64,000 bases of DNA from Qipengyuania pacifica (GCF_019857205.1 NZ_JAHWXO010000002.1:310001-374000), one strand, 5' to 3'. Positions 26,660 through 35,743 are shown, counted from the first letter of the stretch. The notes: generated by a model from the sequence alone, not told the origin. A program made the numbers and translations.

Positions 26660-27859
26660 ATGAGCAGCTTCAGGACCCTGGACGACCTTGGCGACATCAC
26701 CGGCAAGGTTGCGCTGGTGCGCGTCGATCTCAATCTTCCGATGCAGGAAGGCCGGGCATCGGACGTCACCCGTGTCGAGGTGGTCAAACCAACCATCCTC
26801 GAATTGGCCGATAAAGGCGCCAAGATCTTGTTGCTTGCCCATTTCGGCCGACCGAAGGGTCAGCGCCATTCGACCATGAGCACGAGCATGGTGCAGGGCG
26901 ATATCGAGCGGGTGCTCGACCGTGAAATCATGTTCATCCCCGAAGTCATGGGGCCGGTCGTCGAACAGTCGATCGGGATCCTGCGCGATGGCGATATCGG
27001 GCTGCTCGACAATGTCCGCTTCTGGCCCGGCGAAGAAGCCAACGATCCGGAATTCGCCAAGGGTATCGCGGCGAACGGCGATTTCTATGTGAACGATGCG
27101 TTTTCTGCCGCGCACCGCGCGCACGCGTCGACCGAAGGGTTGGCGCGTCTTCTCCCGGCATATGCAGGCCGCGCCATGGAGACCGAACTAAAAGCGCTGG
27201 ATGCGGCCCTAGGGAATCCCGAGGCGCCGGTCGCGGCTGTCGTCGGGGGAGCAAAGGTTTCGACCAAGCTCGAGGTGCTCCACAATCTGGTCGGTAAGGT
27301 CCAGCACCTCATCATCGGCGGGGGCATGGCCAACACCTTCCTGGCAGCGAAGGGAGTGGATGTTGGTAAATCGCTGTGCGAGCACGATCTGACCGACACT
27401 GCCAACCGCATAATGGACGAGGCGGACCATGCAGGATGCACTGTGCATCTGCCTTACGATGTGGTGGTCGCAAAAGAATTCGCCGCCAATCCGCCGAGCA
27501 TGCGGACCTGCAATGTGCATGAAGTCGCCGCCGACGAAATGATCCTCGACGTAGGTCCGCTCGCGGTCGAAGCGCTTGCCGACGTGCTCAAGACTTGCCG
27601 GACGCTGGTCTGGAACGGGCCGCTGGGCGCGTTCGAAACCCAGCCGTTTGATGCGGCGACGGTTGCGCTTGCCAAGACGGCTGCAGCGCTCACGCAGGAT
27701 GGTTCGCTGACATCGGTTGCCGGCGGCGGCGATACGGTCGCAGCGCTGGCGCACGCCGGTGTGAAGGACGAATTTACTTTCGTTTCCACGGCCGGCGGGG
27801 CTTTCCTGGAGTGGATGGAAGGCAAGCCCTTGCCCGGCGTTGCCGCACTGTCGGCTTAG
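26660..27859 (+). CDS. pgk: Phosphoglycerate kinase
   Basis: Transfers phosphate between 1,3-bisphosphoglycerate and ADP (EC 2.7.2.3). 399 residues. N-terminal signature VALVRVDLNLP, the loop LLAHFGRPKG, hinge region VVGGAKVSTKLEVLHNL and the nucleotide-binding VAGGGDTVAAL near the C-terminus are all present. Third gene of the tkt operon. Confidence 0.97.
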   Translation: MSSFRTLDDLGDITGKVALVRVDLNLPMQEGRASDVTRVEVVKPTILELADKGAKILLLAHFGRPKGQRHSTMSTSMVQGDIERVLDREIMFIPEVMGPVVEQSIGILRDGDIGLLDNVRFWPGEEANDPEFAKGIAANGDFYVNDAFSAAHRAHASTEGLARLLPAYAGRAMETELKALDAALGNPEAPVAAVVGGAKVSTKLEVLHNLVGKVQHLIIGGGMANTFLAAKGVDVGKSLCEHDLTDTANRIMDEADHAGCTVHLPYDVVVAKEFAANPPSMRTCNVHEVAADEMILDVGPLAVEALADVLKTCRTLVWNGPLGAFETQPFDAATVALAKTAAALTQDGSLTSVAGGGDTVAALAHAGVKDEFTFVSTAGGAFLEWMEGKPLPGVAALSA

Positions 27860-27871
27860 GAGCATGCGGAT

Positions 27872-28339
27872 ATGACCGAGATCGTCGAGCCCAGCCACGG
27901 TCCAATCGCGATCACCGAAGGCGAATGGTCGGGTTGGTCCACCTGGAAATCTGACGCGTTCGAGCAGACGGCGGGACCGTTCTACGAAAAGCAGGACACG
28001 AACGGCGACTGGATTTGTGCCTTCGTCGCCGAGCAACGTCACATGAATGGTGCAGGCTTCATGCACGGCGGTTGCCTGATGACCTTTGCAGATGCTGCGC
28101 TGTTCACCATCGCCCGCAACGAGATGCGTGACAGCTACGGCGTGACGATGAACCTAGCAGGCGATTTCCTGGCCGCGGGCAAGGTCGGACAGCGCATCGA
28201 GGGCAGGGGGGAAGTGACGCGCGGCGGCGGTAAAACCGTGTTCGTACGCGGCATCGTGACGGGCGATGGAACGCCGCTGCTCAGCTTTTCCGGCATTATC
28301 CGCAAGACCGGCAAGCGCGCCGACAGGATTGGCGACTGA
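27872..28339 (+). CDS. PaaI-like hotdog-fold thioesterase
   Basis: 155 residues with the hotdog acyl-CoA thioesterase motif NGAGFMHGGCLMTFADAALF (HGG near 70) and a C-terminal strand pair (GEVTRGGGKTVFVRGIVTGDG). Members hydrolyse aryl- or acyl-CoA thioesters. It follows pgk by 12 bp and is probably in the same transcript, though its substrate is unknown. The convergent flavodoxin-like gene ends one base after its stop. Confidence 0.85.
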   Translation: MTEIVEPSHGPIAITEGEWSGWSTWKSDAFEQTAGPFYEKQDTNGDWICAFVAEQRHMNGAGFMHGGCLMTFADAALFTIARNEMRDSYGVTMNLAGDFLAAGKVGQRIEGRGEVTRGGGKTVFVRGIVTGDGTPLLSFSGIIRKTGKRADRIGD

Positions 28340-29098
28340 TCAGCGATATTCGGGATTTGGCGCATCGAAACGGCGACCATCGTTCCACATATCGACCGAA
28401 TTTCCGTGGGCGGGAATACCTCCAGCATCCTTGAGCATGCGTGCCATGTGCATCAGGTTCCAGGTCATGAATGTGGTGTTGCGACGGGTGAAGTCATTGT
28501 CGAAGCCGACATATCCCTCACCATCTTCCCTCGCGTCGCCATAGCTCGGCCCCGGTCCGGCTTCGCCCACCCAGCCGGCATCGGCTTGTGGAGGAATGGT
28601 GTAACCGACATGCTGTAGCGAGTAGAGCACGCCCATACCCACGTGCTTGATGCCGTCTTCATTGCCGGTCACGATGCAGCCACCGACCTTGCCATAGAAA
28701 ACGTACTGGCCCTTGTGGTTCGTCTGACCCGAGTGGGCGTAGAGCCGCTCGATCAAGCGCTGGCAGACGCTGGATTTCTCGCCAAGCCAGATGGGCGTAC
28801 CGACCACGAGAATATCGGCGGCCTTCACCTTCTCCCAGATGTTCGGCCAATCATCATGGTCGGCGCCGTGTTCGGTCATGTCGGGGAACACGCCCGGGGC
28901 GATGTTGTGATCGACCAAGCGAACTTGTTCCAGCGCTACGCCATTCCGCGCGAGAATGGCTTCGGCAATACCGAGTAGTTTGTCGGTGTGCGAGCCTTCA
29001 GGTCTGAGTTTGAGGGTACAATTGATTGTCAGCGCATTCAGATCGGAGAAATCGGTCTGACTGTTGCTGGTATGCGGATCGTTCTTGTCATTCGGCAT
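28340..29098 (-). CDS. Flavodoxin-like NAD(P)H-dependent reductase
   Basis: 252 residues of the NADPH-dependent FMN reductase/WrbA-like fold. The FMN phosphate loop lies in the LKLRPEGSHTDKLL segment near 35, followed by ADILVVGTPIWLGEKSSVCQRLIERL and GKVGGCIVTGNEDGIKHV, which are typical of the flavodoxin_5/FMN-red group. The start at 29098 is supported by a strong ribosome site (AAGGAGA, 6-bp spacing). The extended C-terminus (YVGFDNDFTRRNTTFMTWNL) is characteristic of one subgroup. Probable quinone or xenobiotic reductase; substrate unknown. Confidence 0.85.
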   Translation of the reverse strand: MPNDKNDPHTSNSQTDFSDLNALTINCTLKLRPEGSHTDKLLGIAEAILARNGVALEQVRLVDHNIAPGVFPDMTEHGADHDDWPNIWEKVKAADILVVGTPIWLGEKSSVCQRLIERLYAHSGQTNHKGQYVFYGKVGGCIVTGNEDGIKHVGMGVLYSLQHVGYTIPPQADAGWVGEAGPGPSYGDAREDGEGYVGFDNDFTRRNTTFMTWNLMHMARMLKDAGGIPAHGNSVDMWNDGRRFDAPNPEYR

Positions 29099-29233
29099 GT
29101 CGTCTCCTTCGCTCAATACGAAATACGATCGGGTTGGCGATAAGTTACCCATCGGCTGTTGCAGGTGCGAAAGCGCCTTTGTATGTGCGGTGCATACGAA
29201 TGCATGACCACAATCGAGTGACGGGGTTCCCAG

Positions 29234-30121
29234 ATGACTTTCGATGAAATGAAGGCGCGTATCGCACAGGGCCAAGGCTTTATTGCAGCACTTGACCAGT
29301 CCGGCGGGTCGACCCCCAAGGCACTCAAGGGTTACGGCGTCGAAGACGGTGCGTGGACGAGCGAAGAAGAGATGTTCGGCCTGATCCACGAAATGCGTCA
29401 GCGCATTATCGAGGCCCCTTGCTTCGGCAACGGCAAGGTCATCGGCGCGATCCTTTTCGAAAAGACCATGGAGGGCGAAAGCGCCGGCAAGAGCGTTCCG
29501 GAACGCCTGAAAGAGCGCGGTATCGTGCCGTTTCTCAAGGTCGACAAGGGTCTCGAGGACGAACACGACGGCGCCCAGCTGATGAAGCCCAACCCCGACC
29601 TTGAAGACATGTGCAACCGCGCGCGAGAACTGGGGGTATTCGGCACCAAGATGCGTAGCGTCATCAAGTCTGCGGACCCGGTCGGAATCAAGGCAGCCGT
29701 TCGCCAGCAGTTTGCCGAAGGCGCAAGGATCTTGAGCTGTGGCCTGATCCCGATGCTTGAGCCGGAGTATGACATCACTGCTGCCGACCGCGCTGAGGGT
29801 GAGACAATCATGCTGGAGGCGATCGAGGAGGGTCTTGAGGCACTGCCCGCCGGTCAGCAGGTCATGTTGAAACTCTCGATCCCCAAGGAAGCCGGATTAT
29901 ATGCAACGCTCGCGAAACACCCCAAAGTGTTGCGCGTCGTCGCACTTTCGGGTGGTTATTCGACAGAAGACGCTTGCCGCGAACTTGCAAAGAATCCGGG
30001 AATGATCGCAAGTTTCAGCCGAGGCCTCTTGCAGGACCTGCGAGCCTCGCAAAGCGATGAGGAATTCGACGGCACCTTGTCGAGTGCCATCGACCAGATC
30101 CACGCTGCCAGCGTCGCCTAA
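29234..30121 (+). CDS. fda: Fructose-bisphosphate aldolase, class I
   Basis: Cleaves fructose 1,6-bisphosphate through a Schiff base (EC 4.1.2.13). 295 residues, the short bacterial class I type. The segment GFIAALDQSGGSTPKAL near the N-terminus and VPFLKVDKGLEDEHDG fit this subfamily; the Schiff-base Lys should be in MLKLSIPKEAG near 216. No class II enzyme is in the window. It completes the block of triose/hexose enzymes started by tkt-gap-pgk but has its own promoter region, divergent from the reductase. Confidence 0.93.
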   Translation: MTFDEMKARIAQGQGFIAALDQSGGSTPKALKGYGVEDGAWTSEEEMFGLIHEMRQRIIEAPCFGNGKVIGAILFEKTMEGESAGKSVPERLKERGIVPFLKVDKGLEDEHDGAQLMKPNPDLEDMCNRARELGVFGTKMRSVIKSADPVGIKAAVRQQFAEGARILSCGLIPMLEPEYDITAADRAEGETIMLEAIEEGLEALPAGQQVMLKLSIPKEAGLYATLAKHPKVLRVVALSGGYSTEDACRELAKNPGMIASFSRGLLQDLRASQSDEEFDGTLSSAIDQIHAASVA

Positions 30122-30131
30122 TTCTCAGGCG

Positions 30132-30521
30132 TCAGCGCTGCTCGAATACGAAGCGATATTCGCCGACCGGGATTTCCCGGTCGGTCGTCTTTTCAGGCGT
30201 AGCCGAAACAAGCACGTAGGTCCGCCCGAGTATCTCGTAAGGTTCGCCCAGGGTGAGAGGGGCTGTCTGCTTCCAGTGTGTCGCGGCGATCCGCGTCGAC
30301 ACAGTGAGCTTTCCGGCCCAAACGCAGCGCGCATTCATAGGGCAGCGGCTGTCTTCCGTGACGGCCAGAGGTGTCAGGATCGTATCGCCGGTCCAGACAG
30401 GCTGATTGATCCCGACGGCAGTGCCTCGCGAGGCCGCATCTCCGTTCGACATAGGTGTGTCCGGGATAATTGCGCAGGCAGATAGCGGCGCGAGGATGAC
30501 GGCGGCAAATAGGGCTTTCAT
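30132..30521 (-). CDS. Hypothetical lipoprotein
   Basis: 129 residues. A short signal ends in the lipobox LSAC (Cys 16), so the protein should be lipid-anchored. The mature part contains RCPMNARCVWAG, a Cys-x5-Cys pair, and a beta-rich C-terminus (YEILGRTYVLVSATPE, GEYRFVFEQR). The CPxxARCVWAG pattern recurs in secreted alphaproteobacterial proteins of unknown function. Convergent with the aldolase gene and divergent from thiE. No function is assigned. Confidence 0.75.
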   Translation of the reverse strand: MKALFAAVILAPLSACAIIPDTPMSNGDAASRGTAVGINQPVWTGDTILTPLAVTEDSRCPMNARCVWAGKLTVSTRIAATHWKQTAPLTLGEPYEILGRTYVLVSATPEKTTDREIPVGEYRFVFEQR

Positions 30522-30602
30522 ACGACCCGATAAACGATCGTCACGCTTTCGGAGTTCTGAACGCGTGACGAAATGAGAGGATCGCATTAGAGGACGCGGT
30601 CT

Positions 30603-31226
30603 ATGACAGATTGCCAGCTTTACCTCATTTCGCCGCTCGATGTTTCGGGTGATTTCCCCCAGCGACTGGAACGAGCGCTCGATGCGGGAACCGGGATTGC
30701 GACCGCGTTCCAGTTTCGCGTGAAGGGCATCGACCAGCACGAAGCCGCGAAGCTGGCGGAGCCCCTGCAGGCGATCTGCGCTGCACATGACGTGGCCTTC
30801 ATCGTGAACGACGATGTTGCTCTGGCAAAGCGGCTGAACGCGGATGGCGTGCATCTGGGGCAGGGCGACGGCGAACCGAAAGATGCTAGGGAAGAACTTG
30901 GCCGCGACATCCAGATCGGGGTTACCTGTCACGCATCGAAGCATCTGGCGATGGAGGCGGGAGAGGCCGGCGCGGATTATGTCGCGTTCGGTGCATTCTT
31001 CGACAGCACGACGAAGGCGAGCGAGCACCGTCCTGATCTGGAAATTCTCGAATGGTGGAGCACGCTATTCGAAATCCCGTGCGTTGCCATTGGCGGTATA
31101 ACGCCCGAAAACTGCAAGCCGCTGATCGATGCAGGGGCCGACTTCCTCGCTGTCTCAGGTTCGGTCTGGAACGGTGACGAAGTCGCAGCGATCAAAGCCT
31201 TTGCGGAGCAAATCGGGACGGCATGA
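30603..31226 (+). CDS. thiE: Thiamine-phosphate synthase
   Basis: Joins hydroxymethylpyrimidine-PP and thiazole phosphate (EC 2.5.1.3). 207 residues, TIM barrel. The FQFRVKG segment near 38, VNDDVALAKRLNADGVHLGQGD near 69-90 (substrate Asp residues), and VAIGGITPENC near the C-terminus match the family. There is no recognisable TPP riboswitch upstream; the gap to the divergent lipoprotein gene is only 81 bp. It supplies the cofactor of the transketolase and bkd E1 enzymes nearby, though no direct link is shown. Confidence 0.93.
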   Translation: MTDCQLYLISPLDVSGDFPQRLERALDAGTGIATAFQFRVKGIDQHEAAKLAEPLQAICAAHDVAFIVNDDVALAKRLNADGVHLGQGDGEPKDAREELGRDIQIGVTCHASKHLAMEAGEAGADYVAFGAFFDSTTKASEHRPDLEILEWWSTLFEIPCVAIGGITPENCKPLIDAGADFLAVSGSVWNGDEVAAIKAFAEQIGTA

Positions 31227-31278
31227 GTTTGCTTTCCTGAAGGGGCGGACCACGCCCCCGGTTCAGGAGGCTTCCCCC

Positions 31279-32490
31279 GTGCGTTCAATGATTTTCGTCG
31301 CTGTGTCCTCACTCGCTCTGGCCGCGTGCGGCATGCAGGGACAGGACAACGACAGCGAAACCGACACAGCTGTTGCTGCGAGAGGTAGCACAGACCTAGG
31401 TTACGACACCTATGGCTCGGACAATCTGGCCGACACGATGGCGTCGAACGACGATGCGCATCTCAACGGCTTCGATGCTGATAGCAACGCGGTTGCCGTT
31501 GCAGAAGAAGAACGCCCCATCATGCAGGCTCAGGTGGTTCTCGATCGGGTTGGCTTTGGTCCTGGCGTGATCGACGGGAAAATGGGCATGAGCACGGAGA
31601 ATGCCTTGCGTGGTTTTCAGGAAGCCAATGACCTCGAAACTACCGGCGAACTCGACGATGCGACCAAGGCTGCCCTCTCGAAATGGGAAAAGATTCCCGC
31701 GACACGCGTGGTGACCATTCCTTCCAACTGGTCAAGCGCGCAGTATTCCGAAATTCCCGACGATCCCGCCGATATGGCGAAGCTGAAGAAGCTGGGATAT
31801 ACATCGCTGGATGAGCGACTGGCCGAGCGGTTCCATACCACTGTGGATGTTCTCAAGCAGTTGAACCCGCAGGGAGGCACCTCACGTACGCAAGGGGCGC
31901 CTCAACCACGTTCGGTCGCGTCCGGCTCGCCAGAGACGCCTCAATCCCAGGATTATTTTACTGCGGGACAGGAAATCCGTGTGCCGAACATTGGGGCGGA
32001 TCGCATCAAGCCCGGATCGGTAAACAATAGCGATTGGCAAAAGACGCTGGCCTCCCTGGGCGTAGGGACAGAGCAGCCAGAAGTGGACCGCATCGTAGTG
32101 AGCAAGGCGGGAAAGACGCTGAAGGCTTATCAAGGCGACAAGCTGGTCGCCTTGTTCACCGTCAGCTCCGGGTCGAGCCAGTACCCGCTGCCGCTGGGAG
32201 AATGGGACATCGTCGGCGAAGCCTACAACCCGACATATAGTTACGACCCCGAAGTGCTGGGCAAGAACGGGTCAGACGATGGCACACACGAATTTGCGCC
32301 GGGCCCGAATTCACCCGTGGGCGTGGTCTGGATCGATCTCAGCAAGGATCACTATGGCATCCATGGAACTCCCGAACCCGAAACTATCGGCCGTGCACAG
32401 AGCAGTGGCTGTGTCCGCCTGACCAATTGGGACGCTGCGCGGCTTGCCGGGATGGTCTCGCAATCAACTCAGGTGATTTTCGAAGCGTAA
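31279..32490 (+). CDS. Lipoprotein L,D-transpeptidase (YkuD domain)
   Basis: A periplasmic peptidoglycan cross-linking or lipoprotein-attaching enzyme. 403 residues. GTG 31279 is chosen because CAGGAGG lies 8 bp upstream; ATG 31288 is the alternative. The lipobox is LAAC. Then a low-complexity acidic stretch, a peptidoglycan-binding domain (about 78-135, GFGPGVIDGKMGMSTENALRGF), a LysM-like segment (near 175-195), and a YkuD catalytic domain with HGTPEPETIGRAQSSGCVRL, whose Cys (near 377) is the nucleophile. It precedes an M23 peptidase gene by 17 bp. Confidence 0.92.
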   Translation: MRSMIFVAVSSLALAACGMQGQDNDSETDTAVAARGSTDLGYDTYGSDNLADTMASNDDAHLNGFDADSNAVAVAEEERPIMQAQVVLDRVGFGPGVIDGKMGMSTENALRGFQEANDLETTGELDDATKAALSKWEKIPATRVVTIPSNWSSAQYSEIPDDPADMAKLKKLGYTSLDERLAERFHTTVDVLKQLNPQGGTSRTQGAPQPRSVASGSPETPQSQDYFTAGQEIRVPNIGADRIKPGSVNNSDWQKTLASLGVGTEQPEVDRIVVSKAGKTLKAYQGDKLVALFTVSSGSSQYPLPLGEWDIVGEAYNPTYSYDPEVLGKNGSDDGTHEFAPGPNSPVGVVWIDLSKDHYGIHGTPEPETIGRAQSSGCVRLTNWDAARLAGMVSQSTQVIFEA

Positions 32491-32507
32491 GCCGCTAGTC
32501 TCGCCTG

Positions 32508-33164
32508 ATGAAGATCGTCGACCGGATATTGACCATTGTGATCACCGCCACGCTGACCAGCGCGGTATGGATCGTGGCGGGTGGCAGCCTCATCGAAAAT
32601 GCCAACAGTTCCAGTCAGATCAAGGTGACCCGGCCAGCGGCCGCTGCTCCTAGCCCTACGCCGAGTGAAACTACGGGCGCGGAGCCGCTGGATACTCCGG
32701 TTGCGGAATCGACAGTCACCGTACAGCCAAACCAGTTGCTGATCCCGGTGCAGAACATCCGCCCGAGCGATCTTAGCGATACCTATAGCGATTCGCGTGA
32801 TGGCGGCTCGCGTCTTCACGAGGCGCTCGACATCATGGCCCCCAAGGGGACAAGCATACTATCAGCTACGCCGGGCGTAATCGAACGGCTGTTTCAGTCC
32901 GATGCGGGCGGGAAGACGATTTATGTCCGCTCTGTCGATGGCGAGACGATTTATTACTATGCGCATCTCGATGATTATGCGCAGGGTCTGAAAGAGGGGC
33001 AGCGGGTCCGCCGTGGTCAGCGGATCGGAACGGTGGGAAGTTCTGGTAACGCCTCGGAAGATGCGCCGCATCTGCACTTCGCGATATTACAGACGACCAA
33101 AGACGCAGAATGGTGGGAACCGGCGACTGCGATCAATCCGTTTCCGCTACTCAGCAACAGGTGA
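32508..33164 (+). CDS. M23 (LytM-like) peptidase domain protein
   Basis: 218 residues: one N-terminal membrane helix (about 8-28), a Pro/Thr-rich linker, and an M23 domain. The metal motifs HEALDIM (HxxxD near 104-108) and HLHFAI (near 190) are both present, so the metal site looks intact. M23 enzymes cut peptidoglycan peptide cross-links. The position 17 bp after the L,D-transpeptidase suggests a cell-wall remodelling pair. The stop is immediately followed by the stop of the convergent hypothetical gene. Confidence 0.9.
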   Translation: MKIVDRILTIVITATLTSAVWIVAGGSLIENANSSSQIKVTRPAAAAPSPTPSETTGAEPLDTPVAESTVTVQPNQLLIPVQNIRPSDLSDTYSDSRDGGSRLHEALDIMAPKGTSILSATPGVIERLFQSDAGGKTIYVRSVDGETIYYYAHLDDYAQGLKEGQRVRRGQRIGTVGSSGNASEDAPHLHFAILQTTKDAEWWEPATAINPFPLLSNR

Positions 33165-33533
33165 TCAGTTTTTTACCGGGCCCGAACGATGGCAGCGCAG
33201 GCGCCCGAGTTTTCCATCGCTTCCGACCTCTTGAAGAATGCCAGAACCTAGCCGCATGAATTTCATGCCGCGCATGGGGCCCCGCGTGAAGGTCACTTGC
33301 TTGCCCTCCATGAGATAGGTCCCGGCACTGTTGCCCGAGCGATAGCTTGAGCCGCCAATGATGGTAAAGTCGCGGGCATCCTGTTCGAGCCAGGCCGAAC
33401 CGGCGGCATCGCCCGGCAAGGCGCAGATATATTCGCCTTGGTCTAGCAGAGCCAAGCGGCCTTGCGCGGAAGCCGGTGCAGTCGTTGCAGTTGCAAGCGC
33501 GGCGAGCAGGATGAATCTGTTGGTCTGTTTCAT
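33165..33533 (-). CDS. Hypothetical secreted protein
   Basis: 122 residues with a signal peptide (FILLAALATATTAPASAQ, cleavage after AQ). The mature part has two Cys (ICALPG; LRCHRSG), a beta-rich middle (FTIIGGSSYRSGNSAGTYLMEG, KQVTFTRGPMRGMKFMRLG), and is likely a small periplasmic beta protein. I do not recognise the family. Convergent with the M23 gene. Confidence 0.7.
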   Translation of the reverse strand: MKQTNRFILLAALATATTAPASAQGRLALLDQGEYICALPGDAAGSAWLEQDARDFTIIGGSSYRSGNSAGTYLMEGKQVTFTRGPMRGMKFMRLGSGILQEVGSDGKLGRLRCHRSGPVKN

Positions 33534-33674
33534 GTCCGGTATCCGAATAACGATATAGCGATGTTCGCCCCGTTTTTCCACTCGCTTGCCCGCACGGGTT
33601 TGCTCGGCTAAGGCGCGCGGCATAGTTCCGCCGGTGGGCGGGCATGCTCTTTTATAAGTTGAAGGTAGCTTCCC

Positions 33675-34238
33675 ATGAAGATCAGCGGCGTGGACATTCG
33701 TCCGGGCAATATCATCGAATACGAAGGCGGCATCTGGAAAGTCGCCAAGATCCAGCACACGCAGCCTGGCAAGGGTGGCGCCTACATGCAGGTCGAAATG
33801 AAGAACCTGCAGGATGGCCGCAAGACCAATGTGCGCTTCCGCAGCGCCGACACGGTCGAAAAAGTCCGCCTCGATACCAAGGACTACCAGTTCCTCTATG
33901 AAGATGGCGACATGCTGGTGTTCATGGATCAGGAAAGCTACGAACAGATCAACCTGCCGAGCGACCTGTTGGGCGATGCGCGCCCCTTCCTGCAGGACGG
34001 CATGCAGGTGAAGCTCGAACTGTGGGAAGAAAAGCCCATCTCGGTCGAGCTGCCGGCGCAGATCGAAGCCGAAATCGTCGAGGCCGACGCCGTGGTGAAG
34101 GGGCAGACCGCTTCGTCGAGCTACAAGCCCGCCGTGCTGGACAACGGTGTCCGCATCATGGTCCCGCCGCATATCGAAAGCGGAACGCGGATCATCGTCG
34201 ACGTTTATGAACAGAGCTACGTCGGCAAAGCCGGATAG
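33675..34238 (+). CDS. efp: Translation elongation factor P
   Basis: Relieves ribosome stalling at polyproline. 187 residues, standard three-domain size. The tip loop reads [11 protein letters not shown] with Lys33 at the modified position; PGKGG with Lys favours the EpmA-type lysylation class, but the modifying genes are not in the window. C-terminal ENGVR-like segment [19 protein letters not shown] is present. It stands alone, with its own upstream region (a TATAAG box near 33654). Confidence 0.97.
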   Translation: MKISGVDIRPGNIIEYEGGIWKVAKIQHTQPGKGGAYMQVEMKNLQDGRKTNVRFRSADTVEKVRLDTKDYQFLYEDGDMLVFMDQESYEQINLPSDLLGDARPFLQDGMQVKLELWEEKPISVELPAQIEAEIVEADAVVKGQTASSSYKPAVLDNGVRIMVPPHIESGTRIIVDVYEQSYVGKAG

Positions 34239-34296
34239 GCGATATTTCGCCGTCCAGTCCCTGAATACCGAGGGCACAAAGTTCGACCGAAGTTGA

Positions 34297-34313
34297 GATC
34301 GGGCAAACCGATC
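34297..34313. repeat. Hairpin between efp and the inositol phosphatase gene
   Basis: GATCGG-GCAAA-CCGATC, a perfect 6-bp inverted repeat with a 5-base loop. There is no T-run, so it is at most a weak or factor-dependent end of efp transcription. Confidence 0.35.
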
Positions 34314-34358
34314 ACGTAGCCGGTTCCACCAAAGTGCTGACCGAATAAGAGAGTTCCC

Positions 34359-35180
34359 ATGGCCGTTTTATCGGGTGTCATCCGCGTAATGGAAAAGGCA
34401 GCGCGCAAGGCGGGTGGCCGCCTGCGACGCGACTTCGGAGAGGTCGAGCACCTCCAGGTCAGCCATAAGGGGCCGGCAGACTTCGTATCGAAGGCGGACC
34501 GGATCGCCGAACGCACGATCTACGACGAACTTCTCGCCGCACGGCCGGATTGGGGATTCGTGATGGAAGAAGCCGGTGTGATCGAAGGGGACGAAAACAA
34601 GCCCCGATGGATCGTCGATCCGCTCGACGGCACCAGCAACTTCCTGCATGGCATTCCGCATTTCGCTATCAGCATCGCCGTCCAGGAACCGAAGCTCGGC
34701 GGTGGAGGCTGGGGCGATGTCACGGCAGCGGTCGTCTACAACCCCGTCACCGACGAGACCTTCTGGGCCGAAAAGAGCCGCGGCGCCTGGCTGCACGATG
34801 GACGGTTACGGGTGTCTGCACGTCGCAGTCTTTCCGAAGCCCTGATCGCGACCGGCATCCCCTTTCAGGGCCATGGCAATTTCGGCGAATGGACCAAGAT
34901 CTTCGGCGCGATCGGTCCTCAGGTTGCAGGTATCCGGCGCTACGGCGCGGCATCGCTTGACCTCGCATGGCTCGCGGCCGGCCGCTTCGACGGCTTCTGG
35001 GAAAGCGATCTCAACGATTGGGATACTGCCGCTGGTTGCCTTATCGTTCGTGAAGCAGGCGGCTTCGTTTCCGATTTTCGTGGTCGGTCGGAGCCCATAC
35101 ATGCGGCTCAGGTTCTCGCCGCCAATGACACATTGCATTCCAAGCTGCACAAGCTCCTCGTAAACGCTCTCAAGGCTTAG
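34359..35180 (+). CDS. suhB: Inositol monophosphatase family protein
   Basis: A Mg2+-dependent, Li+-sensitive phosphatase of 273 residues. The metal-binding loop WIVDPLDGTSNFLHG (near 86-100) and the second motif DLNDWDTAAGCLIVREAGG (near 218) are complete; the first acidic residues lie in EEAGVIEGDEN. SuhB homologues also act in rRNA antitermination in Escherichia coli. Which role applies here cannot be told from sequence. ATG at 34359 follows an AAGAGAG ribosome site. Confidence 0.93.
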   Translation: MAVLSGVIRVMEKAARKAGGRLRRDFGEVEHLQVSHKGPADFVSKADRIAERTIYDELLAARPDWGFVMEEAGVIEGDENKPRWIVDPLDGTSNFLHGIPHFAISIAVQEPKLGGGGWGDVTAAVVYNPVTDETFWAEKSRGAWLHDGRLRVSARRSLSEALIATGIPFQGHGNFGEWTKIFGAIGPQVAGIRRYGAASLDLAWLAAGRFDGFWESDLNDWDTAAGCLIVREAGGFVSDFRGRSEPIHAAQVLAANDTLHSKLHKLLVNALKA

Positions 35181-35257
35181 AATTACAGGGCGAGCGAGGC
35201 GGGGAACCAACCCTGCTAGGCAACGTCTCTTGAGTAACGAAACTCAATAGGTCGCGC

Positions 35258-35590
35258 ATGTTGAAAGTGTTGGGTGTTGCCATGGTTTTTGCAGCGTGTC
35301 CCGCACCTGCAATGGCGCAACCTGCTGCCTCGGGAATGCCACCCGGGCCTGCGTTGCATCCACACGATTTCAACTTGGCCGACGTGGCATCAGCCGTGTC
35401 CCTAAAGCAAGTCAAAGTCACGCCGATGCAGCCCGTTCTGCCTCGCAATGTGGATCTACGCGATTTCAATCCGCCAGTGGTGCAAGTTGAGCTGGCAGAC
35501 CGCGGGCCGGTACTTTCCGTCGGGGCAATCGGAGCCAGGTTCAAAGATGCCCCGCGGCTTGCCCACATCGCCATCGGTATGGATTTCTGA
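35258..35590 (+). CDS. Hypothetical secreted protein, Pro-rich
   Basis: 110 residues: signal peptide (VLGVAMVFAACPAPAMAQ), then a Pro/Met-rich short mature protein ending in a hydrophobic GARFKDAPRLAHIAIGMDF. The Cys in the signal is not in a good lipobox. I recognise no family. Sits between the inositol phosphatase and tRNA-Leu with its own 77-bp upstream region. Confidence 0.6.
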   Translation: MLKVLGVAMVFAACPAPAMAQPAASGMPPGPALHPHDFNLADVASAVSLKQVKVTPMQPVLPRNVDLRDFNPPVVQVELADRGPVLSVGAIGARFKDAPRLAHIAIGMDF

Positions 35591-35611
35591 TCAGCAATTG
35601 CAACGCGGCGC

Positions 35612-35640
35612 TTGAACAGGCTGCAACTGCAAGCTATCCG
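35612..35640 (+). promoter_or_regulatory. Promoter of tRNA-Leu
   Basis: TTGAAC (35612-35617), 17-bp spacer, TATCCG (35635-35640). Start near 35647, 12 bp before the tRNA. Confidence 0.6.
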
Positions 35641-35658
35641 CCGCGCTCCCGACCCAGT

Positions 35659-35743
35659 GCCCCTGTGGCGGAATTGGTAGACGCGCTCGACTCAAAATCG
35701 AGTTTCTTCTGAAGTGCCGGTTCGAGTCCGGCCAGGGGTACCA
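35659..35743 (+). tRNA. tRNA-Leu(CAA)
   Basis: An 85-nt class II tRNA with encoded CCA. Acceptor GCCCCTG/CAGGGGT; D-arm GGCGGAATTGGTAGACGC; anticodon stem CTCGA/TCGAG with loop CTCAAAA (anticodon CAA, reads TTG); long variable arm TTTCTTCTGAAGT; T-loop GGTTCGAGTCC. Confidence 0.98.

Noticed and set aside
30522..30602. TPP riboswitch before thiE
   Set aside because: The gap is only 81 bp and lacks the conserved CTGAGA and related thi-box elements.
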